Positions 36,961 to 49,267 of a stretch of DNA of 64,000 nucleotides are shown here, in pieces. Position 1 is the stretch's first letter, and each line of letters starts with the position of its first letter. The DNA is from Straminergon stramineum. Lineage: Eukaryota; Streptophyta; Bryopsida; Hypnales; Calliergonaceae. The notes beneath the pieces were generated by a model. The model made no database searches and was not told where the DNA came from. It saw only the letters and a program-made list of their open reading frames with translations. Location of the stretch: contig OY987263.1 of assembly GCA_963920665.1 (NCBI GenBank), positions 29,376,547 to 29,440,546 of the forward strand, given 5' to 3'. Position numbers and translations under genes: made by a program.

Positions 36961-37986
36961 ATTTAGATATTATGTCACATGGCTTTTCAAGCCATGTATT
37001 ATGAATATGTTGACATGTGAAGACATGCTATTTATACAAGTTGGGGTGGTGGTGGAGGGAAGACTAACCATATGGGATATGGAAAACTTGAGAATTGTGT
37101 TAAAAGTTGACTTTCAAAAAAACATGTAGACATCTCAATTCATGTCGCAATTGATGTTGCAATTGACATCCCAATTGATTTCTTAGTTGAAGTCTTAGTT
37201 GACATTAAAAAAACATTTGAACATGGGGTTCTTAATTATAGTTCTCCATTCAATGATTACAACATTTAGGGAATTTATTTTTATTTTGGAATTTTCATGT
37301 ATATGTGGAAAAAAAATAAAAAATATAGGAAAAAAATCAAATCCTTGATGATTGCAAAAAGTCAACCCCCAGTAACAAATGAAAAAAAGCATGACCAAAA
37401 ATTTAGAAATTAGAAAAATGACATAACTTCTAAGAATTGCAAAATACAGAAAAGAAAAATAATTTAGTGCATGGCATAATCCCATCTTCAAATGCAATAT
37501 CAATGAATTTGAATTACAAGAATGTTGGGTAGAATTACAAAATTGAGGTTCATTTTCAATAACATTATATACAGTAATTGCTAAATAGTTTTGTATACTA
37601 GGTTTTAATGTAATTTGTAGAATAGATGTCTTTCAATTCAATGCAAATATTCTATTCACATCATTCAAAAGCATTCCTAAAGTAAAATTCACAAGAGCAA
37701 TTCAAACCCCCCTCCAAAAAAAATGAAGCCTTCCCTTCAATTTTTTGGAATTTGATATAATTTAAACAAGAATCCAAAACTTTTGTCACTTTCATCTAGA
37801 AGTTAACAATCATAAACATTCAAAATCAAACTAGACATGTTGTACTACCTTTGGAAAAATGAAGCAAAAGAAGAGCACTCATGCATTCATATTGTATGAT
37901 CATGAGGTTGTTCAAAGTTTTGTGCAAGTCATTAGTAGTCTTTCAATCATTCTTCTTATTCCATGCCAAATCCAAAATGGTGGTCC

Positions 37987-38139
37987 TACTACAAGAAAAT
38001 GGGGGTATAAATGACTTGTCCACAATGACTCCACCAACAACAATGACTTCAAAATGCCTACAAAATGACTATTTTGCAATCATTGTTGTCAGTGGAGTCA
38101 TTGTAGACAAGTCATTTATACCCCCATTTTCTTGTAGTG
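37987..38139. mobile_element. 153-bp CACTA-type MITE with TCC target duplication
   Basis: The left arm is TACTACAAGAAAATGGGGG and onward. The reverse complement of the right arm is CACTACAAGAAAATGGGGG and onward. They pair for about 50 bases with two or three mismatches. CACTACAAGAAAA is the classical En/Spm-type terminus. TCC lies directly outside each end (37984-37986 and 38140-38142), the 3-bp duplication expected of CACTA elements. A 98-codon frame across it is spurious. Confidence 0.85.
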
Positions 38140-39227
38140 TCCCCAATGAAAAATATGTGCTTCAAGAAATCCCTTAGTTTCTTCATGTGCATTCCATTTC
38201 TTGTGAAAAAGATTTTTTATTTTTATTTTCCTTTCAAGATGTAGTGTAGTTCATGCTCATTGATAAAAGCTCTCAAAAATAGAAAATTAAAGTTTACAGT
38301 AGTCAAGGTAGCTCTAAATCTTGAATTGGAAAATCATAATCATTCATCATCCAAATCGAATGTCCAATGTTGAACCTACACTTCAAGAAGACACCTTAAA
38401 AAAACCCACTAATGAAAGGAGTGAGTACTACAGAAATCTTTTAACTTCAAAGTTTAATCTACACTAGAAGTTGGTGCCTTCTTCATTTAGGGTTGAAATG
38501 TCATTGAAATAATAGTAGAAGGCAAACACCTACTCCTATAGTTTCATTACAAGACTACACAATCAAAATAATTTTAGATTCACAAAATGATGAAATTGAA
38601 ATGAATCTCAATTTATGGAAGCAAAATTCCCTCTTACAATTCTAAGATCTTAGCATAGCTATTGGTGAACATGTGAAGAAGAATGAGTGAGACATTTGGA
38701 ACCTAGCTGTAATACAAGAAATGCAATGTCTTTTAATCTATTTGCAATCCAATTATTTACAACCCCTTAATGGAGAATGAATTATTGTAGTACGTACCAA
38801 ATGGAAGCAACTCCTAAATCATTGTCTTATTTTCAATATTTCTTGTTTTTTGTGAGAAAATTATAAAAATACCTAAAGCTAAACAACAATCTCATTTGCA
38901 ACGTAGTCACAAAATGATTATTTAGAAAGTGATAACAAAATATGTTGTAATCTATATGAAAGCATGAAAACATATATTTACGGAAATTATATATGCTAGA
39001 ATGCATTAGACTAATTTTTTAAGGAGTTATTAATACAATTTGTGCTATTATATTGGACATATAATGGAACATAAAATTATTCATAGCTTTTCCATCCATC
39101 TATGCAAGGTTTTAGGAAAAGATGCTAAAGAGCTACCCCTTCTTTGGGTTTTTTACATGTGGTCAATGTTCTACTTGAGCCACAGTAACTTCCAACAACT
39201 TACTTGCTATCAAACCCAAAACCCTTG

Positions 39228-42062
39228 TACTACAAGAAAATAGGCCCATTTGTGATTGCAAAAGAATGACTTCATGTCCGGAATGACTAAAGAATGACTC
39301 TGGCTCTCTAATTGCACCGGCAATGAAGGGTTCCACAACATCCTAGTCATTCTATAGTTGTTGATGTGACTCCAGGATGAAGAGTTGATGAGGTCCGAGT
39401 TTCATCCACTATATTTCATTCATAGAGTTCTCAACCCTTTGACATAAACACAGTCTAATCTAATGCTAAGGTAGGAGTCATGAAAAAATACAATATAGTC
39501 ATAATTGTGACTGTACTTCATTCAACGGTGACTATGTAATGACTTCTACATCACTACACAAATACTTGTTACTTTGGCAAGTTTATGTTTTATTTATCTT
39601 TTTTCTCTTCTTTATCTTTTTTCACGTAGCTGTCTTTTTTATTTTTCTAATATTTTTCTATATCAATTTGATTGTTTGATTCTGGATTATTTTTTTCAGT
39701 TAAAAAATATAATCTTTTTTTTCTTTTGAATTTCCGAAATTTCTAGAATTTCCTCTTGTTTGCTTAATTTTTTCAAACCTTCTAGTTGATTTATGTGGAA
39801 TTTGCTTATTGTATCTTCTCATCTCATTCTTTTCTTTCATTTATGTCTTTCTTATTTTTGTACTCTTTTTGAATTTGTTTGATCATTTCATTACTTCTAA
39901 TTTTTTTTCACTTATTTTTTTAAACTTATTTTTTATTTTCTTCATTATTTATTTTTTGCTCCTATCTTCTATTTTGTATTTTTTTTCATTTTTTTCATTT
40001 AGAATTTTCAGAATTTTATTTTGTTCTCTTAATTTCTTCAAACTCCTTTGATTTGGTAGCCTTTTCTTGAACTTTGTTTCTCTTTTCTTCTAGTAATATT
40101 TTTTCCTTAGGAGCAAATATTTGGTACACTTTCTTTGGACGTCATACATTTTGCTTGGTCTTTCCTCGTTCTTTGGATATATATCGTCTTTGGCTTCAAG
40201 GTCTCCTAAATGATTTCCATCATCTCCTATGGAAATGGGAGCAAGAATTTCACCCAAACCATTGTCATTAAACAACTTTTAAAAGGTTCAATTGAATCAT
40301 TTTTGACTTAGTATAAGTCCCCCTACATTTACAATGAGGTATTCTGATGTTGGCAATGACAAACAAGAAGTGAAACTTCTGCCTTATATTGACAACTACA
40401 TTGCCTCTAAACTTTCGTTGAAGAATGACTTCCAAATGACTTTAGAGAGACTACATTAAAGTCATAGACTATTAAACACCTCCCCCAACATTGCTTTGTG
40501 GCCCTCCCTGCTTTCATTGAGCATGCTACTTTACATACATTCTGGTATGGGTACACCACAACTTCATGGCTGCACATTAGAAGAACAAGGATAGGTATAT
40601 ATGTCCATGGCAAATGGAAGTCCCCTAACCCACCCTAGTACTCTTCTTGTGCCAACAAGTTCTCTTTATGATTGTGATTTTTCCTTTGTCTTCTTTTTTT
40701 GTTCAATGCTTCTTTATCTTAATATTTTAAAATTTTAAAATTTTTTTTAAAATTTTTTTTCATTTCTTATGATATGATGCATTTCAACTAGTCTGTTTCA
40801 TTTCCAATTTAATTGGTATACATTGTTCAACCTACCCTCTGGAACAAGATTGTAAAAGTAATTAGAACAACATTCCTAAGAGTGACCTTCCACAATTCTA
40901 ATTCAAGAGGGGCCATCCATGACTTCCACACTTCCACATGACTAGACCTAGTCATGTGGAAGTTGTGTTATAATATTGCACTAGGGTAACAACATAGAAA
41001 TGACTACATCACGTCTTTTGCACTACTAGATTCAAAAAGTGTGTTCAGAAAATGTCAAAGAAAATATCCTTTTCAATCCCTTTCTCAAATTTGTCGACAA
41101 CTTTTGATTTGAGGCTCAAAATCTAAAATAGATTTCTAGAGATGAAAGTGAGATTGATTTTCCAACCTTTCTTAGTTCAAAGTTTTTTGAAAACTTTTAA
41201 TCTATTATTCCTAAATGAGATTTGAAATATTACTTGTGACACAATGTCTATGTTTTACTTATCCCACATGGTTTGTCTTGCCTCCAACTACCCCACTTGT
41301 ATAAAAGGCTTGTCATTTCATCTCTTCACACTAAGTAGCTTTGGAAGCCACATGACAATTTTGCCAAATATGATGTATGGTATATTGTATATGGTGTACT
41401 ATGTATGATATATTATGTATTGTATATGGCATATTATGTATGATGTATTGTTGTAAAACTTTAATCGTATGCCTATGTGATTGCAAATGACTACTCCTTG
41501 CAACTTGAAAATGAATTCCCTTGTCCTAGGGGAGTAACTCGAACCCTAAATCCACGTCACTTAAAGAATAACTATGGAATGCCTTGCCATATGCCAATCC
41601 ATTATAACAGTGCAAAGACTCCATCGTAACTTCTAAATGACTACATAATCACTTTTGATGCAGCTGTCCATGTCAAATTTGTAATGGGTCTATTGTGACT
41701 TCAAAATAACTTGTAAATGATTGTCCACATTAAATTTGTAATGGGTCTATCGTAACTTCAAAATGACTTGCAAATGTCTAGCCACGTGGATGTCCACATG
41801 GCACGAAAGGGAGAAGAAATTTCCACATGGCAACTTAGGAGCCATTTTCTTAACTCGGATTTTCTTTATCACTTGGATGAAACTCATCTATCTATACATC
41901 CAAGTCAGAAATCTTTGGTGATAATAAAAATTGCAAGTCATAAAGAGGTACTTGTCCACAATGATTGCAAGGGCTTCTAGTAATTTCTCTGTCATATGTG
42001 TCTAGAATGACTGCTGTGAAGTCAATCTTTGAAGTCATTTATGTGGTCAATTTTTTGTAGTG
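39228..42062. mobile_element. 2.8-kb non-autonomous CACTA element with TTG target duplication
   Basis: The left end is TACTACAAGAAAATAGG. The reverse complement of the right end is CACTACAAAAAATTGACC. TTG flanks both ends (39225-39227 and 42063-42065). AATGACT(T/C/A) repeats cluster inside both ends, as expected of CACTA transposase-binding subterminal repeats. The middle is poly-T-rich and encodes nothing recognisable; an 80-codon Phe-rich frame at 39809 is composition-driven. It is inserted in the older CACTA element at 36226-42317 and probably depends on a transposase encoded elsewhere. Confidence 0.75.
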
Positions 42063-42317
42063 TTGCCAACATGGCAGGTCCGCATTTTTTAAGACATTGT
42101 AGAAAACGCACCTTTGTTTTTTTCGATGTCTATCAAAATATTCCCATCACATAGGACATGAACTATTGAACTTATTGTGCTTGTGACATCTTCATGTTTT
42201 CTAAAACATCCAACTGAATTTTGCCTCCCATAGCAGCAATTGCATCTTCATGCTTTTGTTTTCAAAAACATACTTGTTCAATGCTAACATCCAAAAAACC
42301 AGAGGTTTCTTATAGTG

Positions 42318-43435
42318 TTCAATAGTTAGTAAGAAATTCTAACAATCTTATGTGTCCAATGAAAAGGCATTATAGAGATCAGTGGAGACCAAGCATATTC
42401 CTAACCACTAGCCAATTCAGCCTATGCATTGGTGGGAATTCTTCCCTCATCAGCGCACTAAAGTTGGCTCACATGTTGCTAGGTGGGTTCAAATTTTGGA
42501 TTCTAGTGACTTAGGTTTGTCCACTTGACTTACACAGTGCATTCCATTTCTTATGTTTAACTCTAATATCCAAAGACTTTTGGTCAAGTTCCTTGTTGGA
42601 TTACTTTCTTCGGGATAAACTTGACACGTATCTAATGCTACAAATTGGCATAAGCTTCCATTAGCTAACCAAAGCTTTGAACTTTAGACAATCAACATGA
42701 ATCTATTGCATCAGGGTATGATCTAAGGTCTCCAGTCACACTTCCAACCTCCACCTTGCATTTTGAGCAAAAACAAACTTGGAGGGCCTAGAAGGTCCAA
42801 TGGAGCCCATTATTTTTAACAAGAAAACAAACTGATAGAGCTATAATGCCTGCACTTTCAAAAGTAAATTGATGTTTCCCTTAATTTGTTTGCAAATCCA
42901 AATGGTAATTTCTAAAGTTGGTTGATGCTGATTATTTTCTCTATTTGCAAATCTAAGGAGTTAATTTTGTAGCTCCAATTTCAAGGAAAATGACATCAAA
43001 AAATTTGGCAAATTTGTAGTTCCCGTGAAGCTTTTTACCCCCTTTAGAATTGGTCCTCCAAGTCAGTAATGGAAATTGGCCCTAAAAGCTATGTTTTCAT
43101 TGGAGGGCTAGAGAGGTCTAGGCCTTGACCTTTGGCCCCTAGCTTTACAAAAGGCTTTGACATTCCTAGAATGGAGCTTGCTTTTCAATTGTACCCTATG
43201 TCAAGATTTCAAAGTTTTTTCTCCTCTCGCCCCGTAGTCAACTTGGATGGGCCTCAAGTTCCACCCTCTAATGGAAACTAGCTCTAATAGAGAACAAGGA
43301 GGCAAGAAGGCATGGTCCAAGACCTAGGGTTGGGTCATCAAGTGCACTACAATTGCTCAAGTGGTCCCCTCTAGCATGCACTTCCCAACTTCAAAAGAAG
43401 CCAAAAAAATTCTCTCTAAACGGATGAATAGGGGA
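42318..43435. other. intergenic DNA, no gene seen
   Basis: No coding frame and no paired terminal repeats. Phrases with GGAGGGCTAGA and CCTAGAAGGTCC hint at old repeat DNA like that at 4.7-5.0 kb. Confidence 0.4.
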
Positions 43436-44404
43436 CACTAGAAGAAAATCAGGAGTTCTGCGACTACAATTAGCAACTAGTTTTGTAGTTGCATCGGACA
43501 TTTGCAACTGGGTGACAATTTGGAGCTTGCAGTTACAGTGGACAAGTTGCACCAGTTGCAATGTAATTGCAAAAGTTGACAAGATTGGGTTTTTTAGGAT
43601 AGCCTACATGGAACTTCATCGATGAACTCTTCTAACGTGGAAAGTATTTCTGTGCAACTAGTTTGCGACTTGTTTGCAATTCGTTTGCAACTCATTTGCA
43701 ACTCATTTGCAACTTGTTTGCAACTTCACATCTAGCTTTTCTTAGATGACCAAATTCAAATATTGATATTGAATAGATTTCACTAGTTTATGAAACTTTA
43801 AATTTCATAAGTTTTAAAATTTCTTATACTTTAAACATTTGTAGAAATCTACAAAGTCTATTATCAAACTTCGTTATGTGAACATGATATAACTTACAAT
43901 TCTTATGTGTTCAATCTAATGGTACTCTTGACAATTAATATTGGACAATTAATACAAAACTTGGTTCTATTTGTTTTTTAGTCTTATTCTAGTTGCATTC
44001 TAGTTGCAGTCTAGTTGCATTTTAGTTGTAGTGTAGTTGCAGTCTGGTTGTATTTTAGTTGCAGTGTAGTTGCAGTCAAGTCAAATTCAGATTATATGCA
44101 ACTGTAGTTTGACACACTAAACTTTATAGAATGTAAAGTTATCCACATCGACAATTGTCATGAATATTGGATGTAGAATAAATCACAATAATTTTGTTGT
44201 TACATTCTTGTAACCCAAAACTTCAATCTACAACTATTTTGCAACTACATGCAACTTGAAACTTCAATCTACAACTACTTTGCAACTACAGTAATGCATA
44301 TATCAAATTTGGTGCAAATATAGAGGGATGTAGTCGTAGGGCAGTTGCATAGGACACATAGTTGCATTTCAGTTGGTTGTGGCAGATATGATTTTATTCT
44401 AGTG
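43436..44404. mobile_element. 969-bp CACTA-type element with AGTTGCA subterminal array
   Basis: The left end is CACTAGAAGAAAATCAGGAG. The reverse complement of the right end is CACTAGAATAAAATCATATC; both continue into TCTGC.AC. The outside triplets are GGA and GAA, compatible with a mutated 3-bp duplication. AGTTGCA and GCAACT motifs are repeated in dense arrays near both ends (43650-43730, 43980-44080). The internal phrase TCAATCTAATGGTACTCTT matches, inverted, the element at 8505-9653, so the two are family members in opposite orientation. Confidence 0.7.
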
Positions 44405-44725
44405 GAAAAGGATGAAAATGACACAATCCACGGCCACCACATGCCACCTCCAATTTTTTTGTCAGGCAATGCAAAACAAAGTCAGTGTTGAATAGATATC
44501 TTTTTTTTGTTTATCAAGAGATTTTTCCAAGTTGTAGTGCCATGCTTAACTAACTTCGTGTCCCCATGGTGGAGTATGGAAGTCCAAAATTCCACCCAAC
44601 TCCTCCTCTACTTCAATCTCCTATTTGCCAATGGTTTGTTCACTAGACTGGAGATGCTCTACATTACTCTAAATTGCCCAAGTGTCTAGTTATCCAATTA
44701 TTGGCCCTTCTACCAATCTACCTTA

Positions 44726-45109
44726 GAGCATGGCCACTATGGCCCGCAAGAGCTAGCCTCAACTCAACTTGACAAGCCCTTGCCTCTTTTTCCTCCCCAC
44801 CATCACTCTTAGAGTGGCCACTTCCAAAATGAACCTGGCCACTCAATAGTAGCGAGCCCTTTCAATGACTCCAAACCAGAGATTGTGGAGAATCTTTGTC
44901 TAAATATGACTTTGCACATCAATTTTGGAAGCAAGAAAATGTTGCAATAGAACGAGATGATTACACGTGGCTTTGACATAGGTTGAAAGTGGCCTTACAA
45001 CAAGGGACGGTGGAAGGGGGCTTGGAATTTTTCTCGGGCCTTCACTGCACAAGGGCCCTCCCAAACTGGTATGGCGCGTCAATTTGCAAGGGCCATGGTG
45101 GCCATGCTC
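44726..45109. mobile_element. 384-bp PIF/Harbinger-like MITE with TTA duplication
   Basis: The left end GAGCATGGCCACTATGGCCC and the reverse complement of the right end GAGCATGGCCACCATGGCCC match at 19 of 20 bases and continue to GCAAG/TTGCAA. TTA lies outside both ends (44723-44725 and 45110-45112), the target duplication typical of PIF/Harbinger and Tourist MITEs. Within it GTGGCCACTT and AGTGGCC repeat. It is non-coding. Confidence 0.75.
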
Positions 45110-45304
45110 TTAGCTCTGCATTGTTCACCACCCCACTTGCATCGGTATGGTCCACTGCTCTACACAATGTATTTTTAGCAATATTTCCCTAGAAAGAAAT
45201 ATAACTTTTTGGAAGAAATATTAGGCAATGTATTCCACCATTTTCAGTGGATGAAATCATTGAATTGCTACATCTTCTAAGGACAAAATTGCTTTTGGGG
45301 ATGG

Positions 45305-45886
45305 ATGCACACTCCTCTAGATGAAAAATTTAAGTTTCATCCACATTTTGCACATTTCGACTATTTTTGCAGATGTAAACAACTGCATCACTCCACCGAC
45401 AATCGCTTTCTGCACTGCCCAAATTACATGGAAAAAAATCCCTGCCCTTGCCCTTGCATGGTTAACCGCGGCCACTTTGCCTGGTTCATCACCCACTTGC
45501 CGACGCCAAGGTCATCCCGAGGAGCGAAAGTGGCAATGCGCATTCTCAGTCTACTGCTCCTTCCCCCGCTCGACCACTCGAGGCCACCAGCGAGCCCATT
45601 CCTTGTCGGCAGACGAGAACAAGCACATGTGCTCGCGGTAAGCAGTCGAAGTTTTACAAGCGTCGAAGTACGGCACACATTTATCAAGCTAATAATATAT
45701 GCGACTCCACAATTGATCATCTTGGTTGTACAATGCTCGATCGCCTTCGCCGCCAAGCTAGATCGTTTCACAGATCCAGCTAGAAACGAGCATTCGATTC
45801 GATTCGATCGCAGAAGAGATCGATTGTTTCTCAGGCCAAATGACCCAGCTAGTCCATCCTGCGATTATGTGGGTGGGGCACCATAA
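45305..45886 (+). CDS. doubtful 193-codon open frame
   Basis: This is the longest non-repetitive ATG-initiated open frame in the window, in a GC-richer patch. The translation has many Cys, His and Arg residues early and no family I can name; there is no signal peptide or domain pattern. Both other strands or frames are also partly open (106 codons plus, 115 codons minus), which is usual for GC-rich non-coding DNA. It lies next to a block duplicated at 51.75-52.02 kb, next to small-protein gene 3, but shares no protein motif with that family. It could be a lineage-specific gene, a pseudogene or chance. Confidence 0.2.
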   Translation: MHTPLDEKFKFHPHFAHFDYFCRCKQLHHSTDNRFLHCPNYMEKNPCPCPCMVNRGHFAWFITHLPTPRSSRGAKVAMRILSLLLLPPLDHSRPPASPFLVGRREQAHVLAVSSRSFTSVEVRHTFIKLIIYATPQLIILVVQCSIAFAAKLDRFTDPARNEHSIRFDRRRDRLFLRPNDPASPSCDYVGGAP

Positions 45887-45979
45887 CGTCGTCGTCATCC
45901 ACAAGTACATCACTTAGGTCAGGTCGTCGTTCCGGGGTATGTTGATGGCGCCCATGGGAACACTGTGAAATAGACGTGA

Positions 45980-46262
45980 GGAATTGTTCCGGGGATGGCC
46001 TGGAGCAGGAGCATTAGAGCTTGCGGTGATTGACGTGCTCCTAGCACTCCTAGCCTAGCACTATATTGATAGGTAGAGCAGCTACCCTGCTTGCGTGCAA
46101 TTGATTTGTGGGTGAGAGGGAGAATCCCGTCGCCTTGTGGAATGGATGGCAACGAGACTGGCCAGAGAAAATTAGTTAACATGAAGTAGATCTAATGGAT
46201 GGAATATTTGGCTGGAAATGGCCATGTGAAGCTGTAATGTAGTGCCGGAAGATCCATTAACA
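45980..46262. repeat. duplicated block, copy 1 (carries the empty TTAA site)
   Basis: About 280 bases align with 51745-52018. Shared phrases are AGCAGGAGCA, CGGTGATTGACG, GCAATTGAT, CCTTGTGGAATGGATGGCAA and CTGGAAATGGCCATGTGAAG. The block ends CCATTAACAAGAATG at 46254-46268. The other copy has the same bases split by a 223-bp element. This copy therefore shows the pre-insertion state with a single TTAA (46257-46260). Confidence 0.8.
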
Positions 46263-49200
46263 AGAATGCGCCAAAGTGTGCACGAAATTGAAGCGCTTCA
46301 AGCACGGTGTGAGGAATCGGGATTTGTAACGAGGAGAGTGGGAACTCAAAGGGCCAATGTCAACATTCTTGACAGGAATTGAAGACTAGCTCGAAATCGG
46401 TGATTGTTGGGGATCTAAAGATGTGCTTACTTTGAACCTAAAAAATAGCTCTGCAGATTCTTCCAGCTTCTGGAGCCAGGAAGTGACTATATGAGTATTT
46501 CTAAGACCGACGGCTTCAGGTGTTCTGGTAATCCCAGTTGATGTCTTCATCACTGCTGCTTCAAAATCTCCATTTTGCAAATAAATGAGCACTACAGTAA
46601 GTAATCAAGAGCACATCCGTTACAATGGAATTCAACTGGATAAGTACACAACACCGATTGAATTTCTGGCCCACAATAGACTGGTGAACCTCTGAAGCAT
46701 CTCATCGCTACCCTGGCTGATTGTGAGAACCAGGTTGGCAGAAATTTTACCGTATCCAAATGGCATACCTTGACAGCAACTACATTTGCCTGAACAGTAG
46801 TGTAACCACACCTAACATACCTTGAAGTAGTCCAAATGTGATGTGTTATACAGTGTAATTGAGATGAATAATATAGTAATAAATTTTAAGGCAAAAGGTT
46901 TAAATACTGACTTGTTTGTCATCTTTATACATGCAAATTTATCATTGTATTGATCAAATTCTATAAATAAAATGTGAAACCAAACATTTGAAAATTCCTT
47001 TTGAAAGTGAAAATAAGATGAAAATCTTAAAAGAAATGAATGGATGATATTGTATATACTTGTTGAACACATTGTCACCGTGGAAAGATGAGAACAATCC
47101 AAAATGGGAGGTAGTACTAGTTCTCACAATGTTGAACAAGTGTTGTAAAACAAATTCAAGATTTTAGACAACATCTCAATTTTGTTTCGAATCTCTCATT
47201 GGATTTGTAGTCCTCTCACTATTTTTCTAAGTTTGTGCCTTACGCATACCCCATTTAGTAGACTTACCACATTTTCTAAAATATCAATGAAGAGAGGAAA
47301 AATTACTCTTTGTGAATCAATGGTAAAGATATTTTGGAAGAGTTACACATTTTTTTTCTAGTTTTCTTAAAATGTTCTTAATATTTGTTGTCCACACACT
47401 TAGAGTTTTAAAATGATGTGATTTATTTAAATTTCTACAAGAAAGAAGCCCAAAAACAAGATTTAAGGTAACCAAATCCATTCTTGACCCCATCTCCAAT
47501 CCCAAGTCCTTCTTTTGGACCCATTCCCAACTTGTTCATAATCCAATTGAAGTGAAGTTCATCCACCTTTTGAAATATTGATGGACTCTCATCCCTTGGA
47601 TTCCTACTTTTGATAAAAAAAAAAAAAAGAAGTTTTTGGATAAATTTAGAGACACTAATAGGTGCCTACTACTCTTTCACTTCAAATATTCATAGAATTT
47701 TTTTAAAAAACCCAAAAGTAAGATAATTTTTTTCACTGGATTTTTCTTTAAAGGGATAATGATCGCAAAACTTTGAATTATGACTCTCGATAACAAGAAA
47801 AGAGACAATTTCTTAAAGGGTCGGGAATGCGTCTACAGTAGTTACCTTACCAAGCAACCAAGCGCCAGTGAAACAGCTCATATTTCACCATAGTACCCCT
47901 CCTTGTTTGGATTGGAATTTTTTATTTTTGTGACACCTTCTCTTTTGCAAGGCCAGGCTGGGGTTCTCCTCTTTTTATTTTATTTGTTTCGGGCAACATA
48001 ATTAGGTGGCAATTCATTTATCTATCCAAAATAGACTCACACCATCTCAAAATATGCAGCCTTTCAGTAACTATAAATGTTCATCACTTTCAGGAATTTC
48101 CATCCAGTGAGAAAAGAAAAATACATCACTGTAGATTCCTTCGAAAAGAAACTTATTGCTTTTTGAGCAAAAGTTTGGCTCACAAAAAAGAAACTTTTGA
48201 GCCTGGGTACAAATGTTATTATTCGAGCAAAAACACTCTTGACTAGCTTGTCTTGAATTCTACGCAAAATAGTGAAATTAGGTCCCCTTAACAAGTAGGT
48301 TGCCTTACAACAAGAAAGTTGCTTTAAAAGCCATCAAAGTCAACAAATATTTCTAAAAATATTGCCATTTGTACACATGGAAGTTCATGAGTCCCAATTA
48401 CAACAATACCTTATTCAAAAGTAGTACATTCTTGTAAAATAAATTGAAAATACTTATACAGTGTCAAATGTCGAGCAATTAGTTTGGGACAACCTAATCA
48501 TTAGTAAAAGTCTGACCCTGCAGAAGGCTATTTCAGTTTCAGTTTCAACACACCCAAGGTGCAAATACAGAACAAATAATTTTTTTTTTAAATAACATTT
48601 TTTAAAATAAAAAAATAAAAAAATAGCCAATATTATGTGGCACTAGTAGTACCACATCAGATTCCTTAAATTATTATTTGTTTATTTATTTATTTTTCCG
48701 CTATAATTGCACCTATGCCATGCAAACTTGTTGCCTTCTGCAGGGTTCAGAATTTTTCTAATGTTCACTATATTTTGTGTAGGTAATTTCCATCCACAGG
48801 AGCTGTTCTGTTCTGTTATTGTCTGTTTGCAGCTCCAACGGTATCATATACCACATGTGCAGCGTCCTGCAAAGCCATGCCGCCCAGAGCAGGTGATACC
48901 GTATTCATGTCCGCAAGCAGTCAGTAACGCCCCGGCCATTCTTCAGAGAGGGTTTACTGATTAAGAGAGGACACTCACTGGGGAGACTCTTGAACATTGC
49001 TTGAGAACACTGGACAGTACTGGACAGTACTGAATTTCCCTTTCAAAATCCCAACTGGTCACAAACTACCAAAAACAAAGGTAACGACTACAACTACAAT
49101 CGTTCAAGTACTAACTGAAGCCTCTGCATACGGGTGCCATTGTAAAAATTGTCTTCATTTGTGGTGGAACCTGTTGGAACCTGTTATAATATTTGATGAA

Positions 49201-49263
49201 CTTGGTATTCCACAAATCCTATTTTCTCAACATCCAAAAAACGTCCACTCTGACGCAAAGGGG
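46263..49263. other. intergenic DNA; isolated TTAA-type right end at 49263
   Basis: No gene is seen. A/T homopolymer tracts lie at about 47617-47630 and 48570-48630. CTGACGCAAAGGGG followed by TTAA (49264-49267) has the form of a piggyBac-like right end, but I find no matching left end upstream. Two copies of ACTGGACAGT lie at about 49010-49030. Confidence 0.4.
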
Positions 49264-49267
49264 TTAA

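Larger units (their letters stand above)
36226..42317. mobile_element. older CACTA-type element, split by nested insertions
   Basis: The left end is CAATATAAGAAATCC. The reverse complement of the right end is CACTATAAGAAACC. The flanks are TTT and TTC. Both ends carry the same subterminal motifs: GATGTC many times from 36280 to 37200 and again at 42070-42290, including TTTTTTTGTACGATGTCTA on the left and TTTTTTTCGATGTCTATC on the right. The element is interrupted by the 2.8-kb CACTA element at 39228-42062 and probably by other repeats between 37.2 and 39.2 kb. No transposase is visible, so it is non-autonomous or gutted. Confidence 0.55.

Noticed and set aside
37881..38177. 98-codon plus-strand frame
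   Set aside because: It spans a 153-bp CACTA MITE and its flanks; the protein is an accident of the inverted repeat.
39809..40051. Hydrophobic 80-codon frame resembling a membrane protein
   Set aside because: Phe/Leu/Ile content follows from the poly-T core of the CACTA element; it starts in low-complexity sequence.
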